Assembly (NCBI RefSeq): GCF_904849725.1
Contig: NC_058522.1
Location: forward strand, 456,446,844 to 456,510,843
From: Hordeum vulgare subsp. vulgare
Taxonomy: Eukaryota > Streptophyta > Magnoliopsida > Poales > Poaceae
DNA length: 64,000 nt
Reading direction: 5' to 3'
Part shown: positions 46,589 to 60,676 of the stretch, one piece after another
Position numbering within the stretch: the stretch's first letter is position 1
Layout: each line of letters starts with the position of its first letter
The notes under the pieces: generated by a model
Database searches by the model: none
Told to the model about the DNA's origin: nothing
The model's input: the letters and a program-made list of their open reading frames with translations, nothing else
Position numbers and translations under genes: made by a program

Positions 46589-47313
46589 GAGCATCTTCAA
46601 CAGCCGCGTCAAACTAGCGCCGCGCCGCAAAAGTGGGCGTTTTAGCGCGCGCGCAACCGGTATTGTTGCTCCAGCGGGCGCGTAAAAACAGCGCGCGCGA
46701 CATATGTAGTTTGCTGCGCCCGCTCCCGCGTGCTGGACTCTCGCGCGCCCGCTCTCCCACTTCCACCCCCATCCAGCCGCCGCCCGCGCCCCCCGGCGAC
46801 CATTCAGGTGCTTCCCCGGCCTATCCCCGCGCCGCCGTGCTTCCGCCCCCCCCCCTCCGTTTTGTTGCCTCCTATCATGCCATTCGGCGTCCCGCAACGC
46901 ACAATGATCTTCAGAAGGATCTGATTGAAGAGTGGTGGGCATGGCATGGACGACAAAGAGCATGATTTCTGCGTTCGACATTGTATTGTTCATGAACTAT
47001 TTGTTGTGTTTATTGCAGTATTTGTTGTACTGGACGATAAACTATTTGTTTGGGTTGTAATGATAACGAAATTGAACTATTTATTGTTGATTTATTTTGT
47101 TTAGTTTGATCATTTTTGCTTCTATTCGAAATGTATATGTGGTTTGTGCGTGTCGCGCGCTGTGTAATTTTTACGTGCAGTTGGAGCGACGCGCGCGCTG
47201 CATTTTAACGTGGCTGTTGAAGACAGCGCTAGCGACCGCGCTAAACCAATCGAAGCGCATGCGGCAAACTAGTTTTTTACGCGCGGCGCGGAATGCGGGT
47301 GTTGGAGATGCTC
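46589..47313. mobile_element. Non-autonomous PIF/Harbinger-like element with TAA target duplications
   Basis: The left end GAGCATCTTCAACAGCCGCG and the complement of the right end (GAGCATCTCCAACACCCGC) match as terminal inverted repeats. TAA flanks both sides (46586-46588 and 47314-47316). The 725-bp element is extremely CpG-rich near its ends (GCGCGCGC words) and AT-rich inside. No transposase or convincing ORF is present. Confidence 0.8.
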
Positions 47314-47316
47314 TAA

Positions 47317-49628
47317 GGGCAGAGAAGATAATGCAGATTGACAATGACGCCGACGGAATGCGAGGAAGCCCTAAACATGTGGGAGCTTTTTCTTTCTTTC
47401 GCCTCCTAGAGTATGAAAAAAGGATGAAGGTAGCTACTGCACGTACGGGCTAGTGACTCTAGAACAATTATGTAAACCAGAGGGTGCCTAGGCCATGACT
47501 TGCTCTCCTCTAGTCGTACGTTGGTAGTAAGTACATCCGACATTCATCCGCGTGCATCTCACAAAAAGATACTCACGACATGATGGTGCAGAAACGAAGA
47601 CTGTTCCTCCCTTGCTCTCTCCGGCCAGATGCGCGAGCAGTCGGCGTGGACCGAGCATGCACGAGCACGACATGGCAATTATCGGGTTTGAACGAGTCAA
47701 CAAGACCATTGCATCCGTCTCCTGAACCTCTCCAATCGACCAACCGGCCATCAACTCGTGGCTGCTCGTGACGGGCGGCGATTGGTTGGACCAATCACCA
47801 ATCATGCACGGCCGTCGATCGATCGGCCCCTCTCGCTCCTCGGCGTCGCGCGCGTGCGCGCCGCTGCTCCTTCTCCATGCCGCCTGCGCGCCTTGAGCCC
47901 TCCGCGTCCACCTGACCACCACCGCACCACGGCGGCGATGGAGGAGCACATGGACGGGCTGGCGTCGCCAGGTGCATGCATGCACGTACGCGCTGCGTGG
48001 CGGTGGCATGGCATGGCATGGCACGGGCGCGGCGAGCGAGCGCCCGGGCGCGACATGGCAACGTGTGGCACGGTGGCATTGGATGCGCGCGCGCGCCCGC
48101 GCGCCCGCCACCGCGTTAATTATTTGCCTCATGCGGAGACACAGCGCCGCTCGGCCGGACCACCGCGGGCACGGGCGCACGGGATGGACATGGACTACGT
48201 CGTCTATTGCTGGTGGTACTATGTAGTACTACGTGCTACAGGAGCAGGTGCATGCGGGGGTGAGGTAGACGACGACGGGGACCGGAGAGTGATTTGGCAC
48301 CCACTGATATATCGAGAGATGCGTGACATCGCATGTACCTCAAGCAAAATAAAGAGAGAGAAGCGTGACATGCTTTGCCGCCTTGTGTTCGTGTCCGTAA
48401 CTTTTATCTACATGGAGGGAGACGTCCGTAAGTTTAAGGGCTATGTTTTTTTTCTTGAAACAACAAGACTTTATTTCAAGATATCCGACGATACGTTTTT
48501 GTGGGAGGAGACGTTTTCGTCGACGACGAGATGCGTACGGTGAAATGCATGCTCAATCTTTCAAAGATGCTCATAGGGATATGGTGTGCGTGTGTGCGTT
48601 TATAAAAGTGAGTGTATGTGCATGTATATGAACGCTTACGTTTGTACCATGTGTCATTTACAAGGGCATGAGAAATAAAATCTGGAAACATAGTCTCAAA
48701 AACTAGAAGATCTATAGCTAAACGAATGTTTATAGGCTATGTTAATGTGACGCGGGTCTTTTTCTGTGCTAGATCGATCGCCTGACCGGGCCGGTCAAAC
48801 TCTGCATTACGTCTACGTGTTATGCTACTGGATCGATATAGCTGGTCAAAGGCACGAGACTTTTCTAATGTTCATTTCCTGTTTGAGGGTGCCCCCTACT
48901 GTTGGGTGATTCGTTCGCCCCAACCGACACATTAAATTCCTGCATGTTATGGCTACGTGGTGCACCTCGACCTGCTCCGTGCTGACAGCTTGGAGGATGT
49001 TTGTCATCAGGCGGTCATGCATATGGGCGACGGCGATCTTACATTTTGCTGCATTACATATATATATATGGGCCAAGGAAAAGCTTAAGGTTGCTATTGC
49101 TTGCACATGCATGCGTTGCCAGCCTAACGCATGCTATGCTACTAGTTTTTGCTAGCCAATCCTCCCGTCGCCTGACACTAACTTTGGCAATCTCACTCGT
49201 CTCATCAGATTAATCTTAATCGCTACGTTAGCCAGCCGTGACCGCCACCCAACATTTCGCACAACGATTCATTCAATGCCAATGGCTACATGCACATGCT
49301 TCGTAGGAGTACTGGGAAAGCTATCGCTACGGAAGAGCAGAAGTAAAACACTGTCGTCGGGTGCCGGCGAGTGGGAGCCAGGGTAGGGTGACGAGCAATG
49401 GGCGATACGGCGGGGGCCAAATAATTCCGTGCCCGACGACAGATCCACGATCCAGCACGCGCATGGCGCATATCCCACATGGCCTGGTCTCCGCCCGGTC
49501 AACCACCGGAGTTAACAGTCCCCAGCACTGATACGGTCAGGTTACACTTACGGCGCGCATCAATGGAGTACTCTACGTACCATGCCTTGCTTCTGATTGG
49601 CGCCACCGCCGGGCCGGCGACGAGCCTC
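47317..49628. other. Intergenic DNA upstream of ACC oxidase copy B
   Basis: The 47488-48545 block is GC-rich with CGCGCG and GGCATGGCATGGCATGGCA words. It opens long frames on both strands (230 aa minus, 261 aa plus) that overlap and lack domains, so I treat them as composition artefacts. From 48600 to 49500 no gene is visible. The last 200 bases are the proximal promoter of ACC oxidase copy B. Confidence 0.4.
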
Positions 49629-49635
49629 TATAAAT
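49629..49635 (+). promoter_or_regulatory. TATA box of ACC oxidase copy B
   Basis: TATAAAT in CTCTATAAATCACGC, 147 bases before the ATG at 49776. A leader rich in CACACCACTCAAACACACAG follows, plausible as 5' UTR. Confidence 0.65.
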
Positions 49636-49775
49636 CACGCACCCTCCCCGCTGCATTTTCACTCACACCACTCAAACACACAGCGAGCGCTTGCAGAGAA
49701 GCCATAGAGCAGCAACCTGGGATCAGCTCAAGCACTGACCAGGCGCCGCAGCGCGAACTCGAGGGCTAGGAATTA

Positions 49776-50877
<1,102 letters not shown>

Positions 50878-50996
50878 TAGCAACAACGACGTACTCCCTT
50901 GCTCTGCTCTCCGTACGTGGCCTCGGTTATTGGTCGAGAGACGATGACGCATTGGATGCTTGAGAGAGTTCGTACGTCTAGTACTGTCTGGTGTCG

Positions 50997-51002
50997 AATA
51001 AA
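50997..51002 (+). terminator. Polyadenylation signal AATAAA of ACC oxidase copy B
   Basis: AATAAA lies 120 bases after the stop codon. A short TAATG-type microsatellite (about 51111-51130) and a second T-rich region follow, which could serve alternative poly(A) sites. Confidence 0.45.
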
Positions 51003-51426
51003 CGGGCCTGCTGGCTGCGTGCTACGTCTAGCTAGCTAGGATATGTACGTTAGCATTTTGTCATTTTCGCTGTGTTGTGCTGCTTCCGACCAGCATGAGA
51101 GCTGTGCTGTAATGTAATGTAATGTAATGTACCGTGTCTGTTCTTATTCCTGGGGCATCGTATCGGTTGTCTCTTTTAATATTTGCGTGTTGCCTCCTTG
51201 CGTGAGAATACTACAGCTCTTGACACTTGACAGGGTGCTGCCACCATCACGCCAACACGGCAGAATCGTGATGGACTAAACTTCTACTTGCCGTTTTGGT
51301 TTGGGAGAAGAGAGACATGCCACCATTATTCGCCCGGAACATGCGTTGCCAATATTTTCTGCGTCAGGTTTGGCCGACCGCATAAATCATAATGTACTCT
51401 TCTCCCAATATGCGTGAAGCCTACTA

Positions 51427-51657
51427 CTCCCTTCGTCACGGTTTAGAAGACGTGCATGAAAATTCTCTAGAACCTAGGTGGTTATTGATTGGCTGTGAAA
51501 TGAGTTAAAAAATAGCATTCACACTATGCATGCATATAAAAGTAGTACAACAGAGTACTAATTAAAAGCTAGGAGTAAATGCAATGCGCCTTAAACCTTG
51601 TCTATTGTGGAAATGCACGCAAATTTAATTGTGCCTTCTAAACCGTGACGGAGGTAG
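51427..51657. mobile_element. Stowaway-type MITE inserted in a tandem repeat
   Basis: Termini CTCCCTTCGTCACGG and CCGTGACGGAGGTAG are inverted repeats with TA duplicated on both sides (51425-51426 and 51658-51659). The flanking host text AAGCCTAC-TA-ACTCGAA is exactly the junction sequence of the following 179-bp repeats, so the pre-insertion site can be read directly. A related, decayed copy is at 27460-27609 in opposite orientation. Confidence 0.85.
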
Positions 51658-52021
51658 TAACTCGAACGTGGACCAAGGGTTCTCCATTATCCAGGTATCA
51701 ATTGCGAAGGCATGAAATTGAGGCATTTATTGTCACTTCTTATTACCTCAACATCCTAACCTCTACAACGACAATTCTTCACGGGAACAAGGAAATAATG
51801 CGAGCAAGGCATCCTCTCAACATGCGTGAAGCCTACTAACTCGAATGTGGACCAAGGGTTCTCCATTATTCATGTATCAATTGCGAAGGCATGAAATTGA
51901 GGCCTTTATTGTCACCTCTTATTACCTCGACATCCTAACCTCTACAACGACAATTCTTCACGGGAACAAGGAAATAATGCGAGCAAGGCATCCTCTCAAC
52001 ATGCGTGAAGCCTACTAACTC
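51658..52021 (+). repeat. Tandem 179-bp repeat, two full copies plus partial flanks
   Basis: TAACTCGAACGTGGACCAAG (51658) recurs as TAACTCGAATGTGGACCAAG (51837), and TAACTCGAACATGAAC starts a third, diverging unit (52016). Spacing is 179 bp both times. The end of a further unit, ATGCGTGAAGCCTAC, precedes the MITE at 51410-51424. Copies differ at few sites. The sequence is non-coding. Confidence 0.85.
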
Positions 52022-53130
52022 GAACATGAACATATGATAATTGGTCGCATAAAGAGTTCATCCATATCCCAAAGAACTAGTAAAACTACTCAAATATGTA
52101 AATGTACGACACAAAAGGAAGGGTCAAGTTACAAACCGTCATCGAGCCGACCAAGAGAGAAGGCATGGTGGTGAGGGAGACGGCAACGCCGGTGGTGGTG
52201 ATAATGATGATGGTGGTGTCGACATTGGTGGTGATGAGGGCGGCTCCCGTGCAAGCGCGTTGGAGATGGCACCGAACCAAAAGCCGATGCACGCAATGGT
52301 GGAGCCTCCTCATCTTCCCTTGGACTTGCCCCTTCTTATATGGTGATGGAGATTGATCAGTAATAGAGATGGATCTTGGATGAATGCGTGGTGGTGGCGG
52401 CGGTTAGGCTTGGAGAGGTATTTATAAGGCCTCTCCTCAAGCCTCCTTCGTAGATGTAGGTTGCCTCCTTTGATCCATGGGCCCAAGGCGAGTCAAATCC
52501 TCCCCCCAACCCTTACTTACTGGCAAAGAATCGTGTGGGAACAAATGAGGACGAAATCGGTGAAGAATCTCGTCCAGTGAGGCAACTTTTGAGTTGTGTG
52601 GGTGTGGTACCAACACTACTACGACCTCGCACGATCGTACGAGATTCTATCATCGGCTCTGGACTCCTTCAGTAAAACAACGGTAACTTCCTCACACGAA
52701 CTTCTTTTTCGACGTCCTTAGACTCGCCAGAATTATGAGAGCAACATCGACATGTCGGTGGTGTTCGATCTTGATTTATGGCACTCTAGAAAAAAATTGG
52801 ACCTTCCAAGTGCCTAAGTATTGTGTAGTAATCCTCCCTATCGAACTCATGTTTGGCCTTTTTATTGTGCTTGGTCCTAGGTTACTCCAAAACAACTGTA
52901 GAAACAAGAAAACAAAGAGAACTAATAAAAACCAAATAAAAAATACTAATACGCAAAGTGTAAAAAACAGTTATCATGCATAATGGATAACTTTTGGTTC
53001 AATGGTATAAGATATATGGAGAGAACATACAACAAATGATCTGTAAAAATGCATAAAATATAGAGCCATCAAAAGTCGAGTCCTTTCTTGACCTAGGGGC
53101 ACTGAAGCACCGGCAAAACCACCTCCCATG
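52022..53130. other. Repeat-like intergenic DNA, no gene seen
   Basis: Sequence resembling the GC-variable body of a retrotransposon LTR (GGAGACGGCAACGCCGGTGG near 52178, TATTTATAAGGCC near 52420), but no termini are defined. The 84-aa frame at 52102-52356 is Val/Met-rich and has no domain. Confidence 0.3.
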
Positions 53131-53529
53131 GAGACGCTTGATAACCACAAGTATAGGGGATTGCAACAATCTTCACAGGTAGTATTACATCCTGATTTAT
53201 TAATTCAACATAAGGGGAGCCAAAGAATATTTATTGGTCTTAGCAGCTGAGTTTTCAATTCAACCACACCTAGGATATCTCTGTGCAGCAAAAGTTTTAG
53301 TAACACAGCAAAATAGTAGTTGTAGCGGTAACGGTAACGACATCAATTTTAATATATGAAAAGCGTAGGCACGTAGATCGGTGATGGATAATGATTTAGA
53401 CGACATCGATCATGTAGGAGTTACACACTAGAGCGTCACGGAATGAGATCCAACTCATCAATGTAATGTAGTCATGTATTCCATATATAGTCATACGTGC
53501 TTGCGATAAGAATTTGCATCATATCTTTT
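53131..53529 (-). mobile_element. Older LTR-like repeat, part 1 (target of the BARE insertion)
   Basis: Starts CTTGATAACCACAAGTATAG, a familiar high-copy Triticeae repeat border. It runs to ATCATATCTTTT, where the BARE/Angela element is inserted. The same repeat resumes at 62187 with CTTTTGTCCTACCC. Joined across the insertion and minus one CTTTT, it reads through without a gap. The family name is not certain. Confidence 0.6.
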
Positions 53530-55427
53530 TGTTGGACATATGCCCTAGAGGCAATAATAAAGTGGTTATTATTATATTTCCTAGTTCATGATAATTGTCT
53601 GTTGTTCATGCTATAATTGTATCAACCAGAAACCGTAATACATGTGTGAATATATAGATCACAATGTGTCCCTAGTGAGTCTCTAGTTGGCTAGCTCGTT
53701 GATCAATAGATGATCATGGTTTCTTGATCATGTACATTGGATGTCATTGATAACGGGATCACATCATTGGGGAATGATGTGATGGACAAGACCCAATCCT
53801 AAGCATAGCACTAGATCGTGTTGTTCGTGTACAAAAGCTTTTCTAATGTCAAGTATCATTTCCTTAGATCATGAGATGGTGCAACTCCCCGATAACGTAG
53901 GAGTGCTTTGGGTGTACCAAACGTCACAACGTAACTAGGTGATTATAAAGGTGCACTACGGGTATCTCCGAAAGTGTCTGTTGGGTTATACGAATCGAGA
54001 CTGGGATTTGTCACTCCGTGTGACGGAGAGGTATCTGTGGGCCCACTCGGTAATTCATCATCATATTGAGCTCAGTGTGACTAAGGAGTTAGCCACGAGA
54101 TGATGTGTTACAGAACGAGTAGAGACTTGCCGGTAACGAGATTGAACAAGGTATAGGGATACCGATGATCGAATCTCGGGCAAGTATCATACTGGTAGAC
54201 AAAGGGAATTGCATACGGGATTGATTGAATCCTTTACATCGTGGTTCATCCGATGAGATCATCGTGGAACATGTGAGAACCAACATGGATATCTAGACCC
54301 CACTGTTGGTTATTGGTTGGAGAGATGTCTCGGTCATGTCTGCATGTCTCCCGAACCCGTAAATTGATTGAATCCTTCACACCGTGGTTCATCCGATGAG
54401 ATCATCGTGGAACATGTGGGAACCAACATGGATATCCATACCCCGCTGTTGGTTATTGGTCGGAGAGATGTCTCGGTCATGTCTGCATGTCTCCCGAACC
54501 CGTAGGGTCTACACACTTAAGGTTCGATGATGCTAGAGTTGTAAAGGGAATAGTATGTGGTTACCGAAGGTTGTTCCGAGTCCCGGATGAGATCCCGGAC
54601 ATCACAAGGAGCTCCGGAATGGTCCGGAGGTAAAGATTGATATATAGGAAGTCCTGTTTTGGTCATCGGAAAAGTTTCGGGCTCATCGGTAGTGTACCGG
54701 GAGTGCCGGGAGGGTGCCGGAGGACCCCGGGAGGGGTGTGACGACCAAAGGAGCTCATGGGCTGTTAGAGGAGGTGGACCAGCCCTTATTGGGTTGGCCA
54801 AGGCCTTCCCTAAAGGCACATGCACATAGGGATAAAGGGATAAGGAAAAAGGCTTAAAAGGAAAGGGAAAAGAGTCCTTCCAAGGGAGTCCACCTCCCTT
54901 GTGGGAGGGGGACTCCTCCCTAGCTTCGGCCGAACCCGTCCTCCTTGGAGGAGGGGCCAAGGCAGCCCTCCCTCTCCCTCCTCCTATATATACTTGAGGT
55001 TTTGGCCTTTTGGGAACACACAATTAATCTCTCCCAAGGTGTAGCCCTCTCTCCCTCTTCTTCCTCCTCCATAGTGCTTGGCGAAGCCTTGTCGGAGAAC
55101 CACATAGCTCCACCACCACCACACCGTGGTGCTACCGAAACTCTCCATCAACTTCTCCTCTCTCCTTGCTAAATCAAGAAGGAGGAGACGTCATCGGGCT
55201 GTACGTGTGTTGAACGCGGAGGTGCCATGGTTCGACACATAGATCGGAATCCGCCGCGATCGGAATCGCTGCGAGTACGAATCCATCAACCGCGTTCATA
55301 GTAATGCTTCCGCTTAGCGATCTTCAAAGGTATGAAGATGCTCTACAACCTCTCTCGTTGCTGGTTTCTCCATAGATAGATCCTTGCATGGCGTAGGAAA
55401 ATTTTGAAATTACTACGATCCCCAACA
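53530..55427 (+). repeat. 5' LTR of the BARE/Angela-type element (1898 bp)
   Basis: Starts TGTTGGACATATGCCC and ends TACTACGATCCCCAACA. It contains a tandem 143-bp duplication (units from 54221 and 54364, each starting TTGATTGAATCCTT) that the 3' LTR lacks. A TATA-like CTATATATACTTGAGG is at 54984-54999, followed by a leader. Confidence 0.9.
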
Positions 55428-55445
55428 GTGGCATCCGCGCCAAGG
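55428..55445 (+). other. Primer-binding site (degenerate), tRNA-Met type
   Basis: GTGGCATCCGCGCCAAGG directly follows the 5' LTR. It matches the expected TGGCATCAGAGCC-like site of this family at most positions, with changes in the middle that probably weaken priming. Confidence 0.65.
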
Positions 55446-56680
55446 TTCTATGTGTAGATTCTATGCACGAGTAGAACACAAAAGTTGTGGGAGCTGATTT
55501 TGTCAATTGCTTGCCGTTACTAGTCTTATCTTGATTCGGCTGCATCGTGGGATGAAACGGCCCGGACCGACTTTACACATACCCTTACGTGAGACTGGTT
55601 CCACCGACTAACATGCACTTGGTGCATAAAGTGGCTAGCGGGTGTCTGTCTCTCCCACTTTAGTCGGATCAGATTCGATGAAGAGGGTCCTTATAGTGGG
55701 TAAATAGTATTGGCATGTCAACGTTGTGGCTATCATGTAGGTGAGAAATGTTCTTGCTAGAAACCCTAACCAGCCACGTAAAACTTGCAACAACAATTAG
55801 AGGACGTCTAACTTGTTTTTGCAGGGTATGCTATGTGATGTGATATGGCCAAAAGGATGTGATGTTAGATATGTGATGTATGAGATTGATCATGTTCTTG
55901 TAATAAGATTCACGACTTGCATGTCGATGAGTATGACAACCGGCAGGAGCCATAGGAGTTCTCTTAATTTATTGTATGAGATGCATCGCCATGTTGATTA
56001 CTTTACTTTATCGCTACCAGTTACCTATCGTAGTAGAAGTAATAGTTGGCGTGACAACTTCGCGACGACACAATGATGGAGATCATGGTGTCATGCCGGT
56101 GATGATGATAATCATGGTGCCCCGAAGATGGTGATCAAAGGAGCAAGATGATATTGGCCATATCATGTCACTATATGATTGCATGTGATGTTTATCATGT
56201 TTTACATCTTATTGCTTAGAACGACGGTAGCAGAGATAAGATGATCCCTCATTAAAATTTCGAGACATGTATTCCCCTAGGTGTGCACTATTGCGAATGT
56301 TCGTTGTTCCAAAGCACCACGCGTTGATCGGATGTGATTGATTCTAACGTTCGCATACAACAGGTGTAAGCCAGTTTACACACGCATAACACTTAGGTTG
56401 ACTCGACGAGCCTAGCATGTATAGACATGGCCTCGAATACGGGAGACCGAAAGGTGGAACATGAGTCGTATGGTTGATACGATCAGTATAGAGATGCTCA
56501 CCATTGATGACTAGTCCGTCTCACGTGATGATCGGACACGGGCTAGTCGACGTGGATCATGTGTCACTTGGATGACTAGAGGGATGTCGATCTAAGTGGG
56601 AGTTCATTAGTAATTTGATTAGATGAACTTAATTATCATGAACTTAGTCTAAAATTGTCTTTAAAAATATTTCAGATCCA

Positions 56681-59600
56681 ATGGCCAACGCAAATGTCCC
56701 ATTCAACTTCAACGCGTTCCTAGAGAAAACCAAGCTAAAAGACGATGGGAGCAACTATGCGGACTGGGATCGTAACTTAAAGCTCATCCTCATGGCTTCC
56801 AAGAAGGCATATGTCCTTGATGCACCACTAGGTGATCCTCCCGTTCCCGCGGCACACCAGGACGCTAGGAACGCCTAGCAGTCGAGGAGTGATGACTACT
56901 CTCACGTTTAGTGCGGCATGCTTTACAGTTTAGAACCGGGGCTCCAAAGGCGTTTTGAGCAACACAGAGCATATGAGATGTTTGAGGATCTGAAACTTGT
57001 TTTTCAAGCTCATGCCCGGGTCGAGAGATATGAAGTCTCCGACAAGTTCTTTAGCTGTAAGATGGAGGAGAATAGTTCTGTTTGTGAGCACATACTAAGA
57101 ATGTCTGGGTTGCACAACCGCTTGACTCAGCTGGGAGTTGAACTTCCGGATGATTCGGTCATTAACATAATCCTCCAGTCGCTTCCACCTAGCTATAAAG
57201 ACTTTGTGATGAATTACAACGTGCAAGGGATGGAAAAGACTATTCCCTAGTTGTATTCAATGCTGAAATATGCGGAGGTAGAAATCAAGAAAGAGCATCA
57301 AGTGTTGATGGTCAATAAGACCACCAGTTTCAAGAATGGCAAGGGTAAGAAAAGCTTCAAGAAAGATGACAAAGCAGTTGCCGGGAAGAAGTCAAAGAAA
57401 GGACCCAAGCCTGAGACTGAGTGCTATTACTGCAAGGGGACCGGTCACTAGAAGCGGAATTGCCCAAAGTACTTAGCGGACAAGAAGGCCGACAATGTCA
57501 AAGGTATATGTGACATACTTGTTATTGATGTGTACCTTACCAGCACTCGTAATAGCTCCTGGGTATTTGATACCGGTGTTGTTGCTCACATTTGCAACTC
57601 TAAGCAGGAACTGTGAAACAAGTGTAGGCTGGCTAAGGACGAGGTGATGATGCGCGTCGGTAATGGTTCCAAGGTCGATGTGATCGACGTCGGCACGCTA
57701 CCTCTACATCTACCTTTGGGATTAGTTATAAACCTTAATAATTGTTATTTAGTACCAGCTTTAAGCATGAACATTGTAACAGGATCTCGCTTGATGCAAG
57801 ATGGCTACTCATTTAAATGTGAGAATAATGGTTGTTCTATTTATATGAGTGGTATGTTTTATGGTCATGCCCCACTTGTTAATGGTTTATTCCTAATGAT
57901 TCTCGATCATGATGATACATATATTCATAGTGTGAGTGCTAAAAGATGCAAGGTTGATAATGATAGTCCCACATACTTGTGGCACTGCCGCCTTGGTCAT
58001 ATCAGCGTAAAGCGCATGAAGAAACTGCATACTAATGGACTTTTGGAGTATCTTGATTTTGAATCATTTGACACATGCGAGTCGTGCCTCATGGGAAAGA
58101 TGACCAAGACACCGTTATCCGGAACAATGGAGCGAGCAACCAACTTATTGGAAATAATACATACCGATGTATGCGGTCCAATGAGTGTTGACGCTCGCGG
58201 TGGCTATCGTTATGTTCTCACCCTCACTAATGATTTGAGTAGATATGGGTATGTATACTTAATGAAACACAATTTTGAAACCTTTGAAAAGTTCAAGGAA
58301 TTTCAGAATGAGGTGGAGAATCAACATGACAAGAAAACAAAGTTCTTACGATCCGATCGTGGAGGAGAATATTTGAGTCACGAGTTTGGCACACAACTAC
58401 GGAAATGTGGAATTGTTTCACAACTCACGCCGCCTGGCACGCCGCGTAATGGTGTGTCTGAACATCCTAATCACACTCTGTTGGACATTTTACGATCTAT
58501 GATGTATCTTACCGATTTACAACTTTCATTTTGGGGCTATGCATTGGAAATTGTCGCATTCACTTTAAATAGGGCACCGCCTAAATACATTGAGATGACA
58601 CCGTATGAATTATGGTTTGGCAAGAAACCTAAGCTGTCGTTTCTGAAAGTTTGGGCTGCGATGCTTATGTGAAGAAACTTCAACCAGAGAAGCTCGAACC
58701 CAAAGCAGAAAAATGTGTCTTCATAGGATACCCTAACGAAAAAATTGGGTACACCTTCTATCTTAGATTCGAAGGCAAGATCTTTGTTGCTAGGAACGAA
58801 TCCTTTCAAGAGAAAGAGTTTCTCTCGAAAGAAGTAAGTGGGAGGAAAATAGAAATTGATGAGGTAATTGTACCTCCTCTCGAGACGGAGAGTAGCGCAA
58901 CACAAGAAAATGTTTGAGAGGCGCCTGCACCGGCTAGAGATGAAGTTAATGAAGATGATCATGAAACTTCGGATCAAGTTGTTTTTGAACCTTGAAGGTC
59001 GACAAGGGTATGTTCCGCATGAGAGTGGTATGGCAACCCTGTCATGGAAATCATGTTGTTGGACAATGGTGAACCTTCGAACTATGAAGAAGCGATGGTG
59101 GGCCCGGATTCCAACAAATGGCTTGAGGCCATGAAATCCGACATAGGATCCATGTATGAGAACAAAGTATGGACTTTGGTGGACTTTCCCGATGATCGGC
59201 GAGACATAGAAAATAAATGGATCTTCAAGAAGAAGACTGACGCGGATGGTAATGTGACCATCTATAAGGCTCGACTTGTAGCTAAGGGTTATCGAGAAGT
59301 TCAAGGGGTTGACTACGATGAGACCTTCTCACCCGTAGCGATGCTGAAGTCGGTCTGAATCATGTTAGCAATTGCCACGTTTTATGATTATGAAATCTGG
59401 CAAATGGACGTCAAAACAGCATTCTTGAATGGCTTTCTTAAAGAAGAACTGCATATGATACAGCTGGAAGGTTTTGTCGATCCTAGCAATGCTAACAAGG
59501 TATGCAAGCTCCAACACTCCATATATGGGCTTGTGCAAGCATCTCAGAGTTGGAACATTCGCTTTGATGAGGTGATAAAAGCGTTTGGGTTTATACAGAC

Positions 59601-60628
59601 TTATGGAGAAGCCTCTATTTACAAGAAAGTGAGTGGGAGCTCCGTAGCATTTCTCATATTATATGTGGATGACATATTATTGATGGGAAATGATATAGAA
59701 CTATTGGAAAGCATAAAGGCCTATTTGAACAAGTGTTTTTCAATGAAGGCCTTGGAGAAGCTGCTTACATATTAGGCATCAAGATCTATAGATATAGATC
59801 GAGACGCCTCATAGGTCTTTCACAAAGCACATACCTTGACAAGATATTGAAGAAGTTCAATAAGGATAAGGCTATGAAGGGGTTCTTGCCTGTATTACAA
59901 GGTGTGAGGTTGAGTGCAACTCAACGACCGACCACAGCAGAAGATTTAGAGAAGATGAGTACCATCCCCTATGCTTCAGCCATATGCTCTATTATGTATG
60001 ACATGTTGTGTACCAGACCTGATATGAACCTTGCCATAAGTTTGGTAGGGAGGTACCAGAGTGATCCAGGAGTGGATCACTGGACAACGGTCAAGAATAT
60101 CCTAAAGTGCTTGAAAAGTACTAAAGATATGTTTCTCATATATGGAGGTGCCGAAGAGCTCGTCGTAAAGGGTTACATCGATGCTAGCTTCGACACAAAT
60201 CCAGATGACTCCAAGTCACAAACCGGATGCGTTTATATTTTGAATAATGGGGCAGTTAGCTGGTGCAGTTGCAAGCAAAGCATCATGACGGCATCTACAT
60301 GTGAAGCGGAGTACATAGCTGCTTCGGAAGCAACACATGAAGGAGTCTGGATGAAGGAGTTCATCACCGACCTAGGAGTGATTCCAAGTGCGTCGGGCCC
60401 GATGACTCTATTCTGTAACAACACTTGAGCTATTGCCATTGCAAAGGAGCCTAGGTTTCACAAGAGGAACAAGCACATCAAACGCCGCTTCAACTCCATT
60501 CGCGGATACAACCAGGATGGAGATATAGATATTTGTAAAGTACATACAGATCTGAATGTCGCATACCCGTTGACTAAACCTCTTCCACAAGCAACACATG
60601 ATCAATACCAGAACTCTATGGGTGTTCA
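56681..60628 (+). pseudogene. Gag-pol of the BARE/Angela-type element, multiply broken
   Basis: Gag starts at ATG 56681 (MANANVPFNFNAFLEKTKL). Stops fall at 56876, 56909, 57248 and 57449, the last inside the zinc knuckle CYYCKGTGH-x-KRNC. Protease shows DTG at 57569-57577, with TGA at 57614. Integrase (about 57950-58670) shows HCRLGHIS, CESCLMGK, HTDVCGP, and LRSDRGGEY. The frame shifts near 58650. RT (about 59044-59775) has QMDVKTAFLNG and the YVDD active site at 59662-59673, with a TGA at 59356 and a frameshift near 59760. RNase H follows with GYIDASFD and CEAEYIAAS, ending at a TGA (60426) although the family continues to about 60628. About ten lesions in all, so no functional polyprotein is possible. 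Confidence 0.9.
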
Positions 60629-60661
60629 ATTCATCACAGTGTAACTAGATTATTGACTCTA

Positions 60662-60676
60662 GTGCAAGTGGGAGAC
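60662..60676 (+). other. Polypurine tract of the BARE/Angela-type element
   Basis: GTGCAAGTGGGAGAC lies immediately before the 3' LTR; AAGTGGGAGA is the purine-rich core for plus-strand priming. Confidence 0.7.

Noticed and set aside
47488..48180. Minus-strand 230-aa open frame upstream of ACC oxidase copy B
   Set aside because: It overlaps a 261-aa plus-strand frame and several others. The region is GC-rich with CGCGCG and GGCAT repeats, and no domain, codon bias or splice structure is visible.
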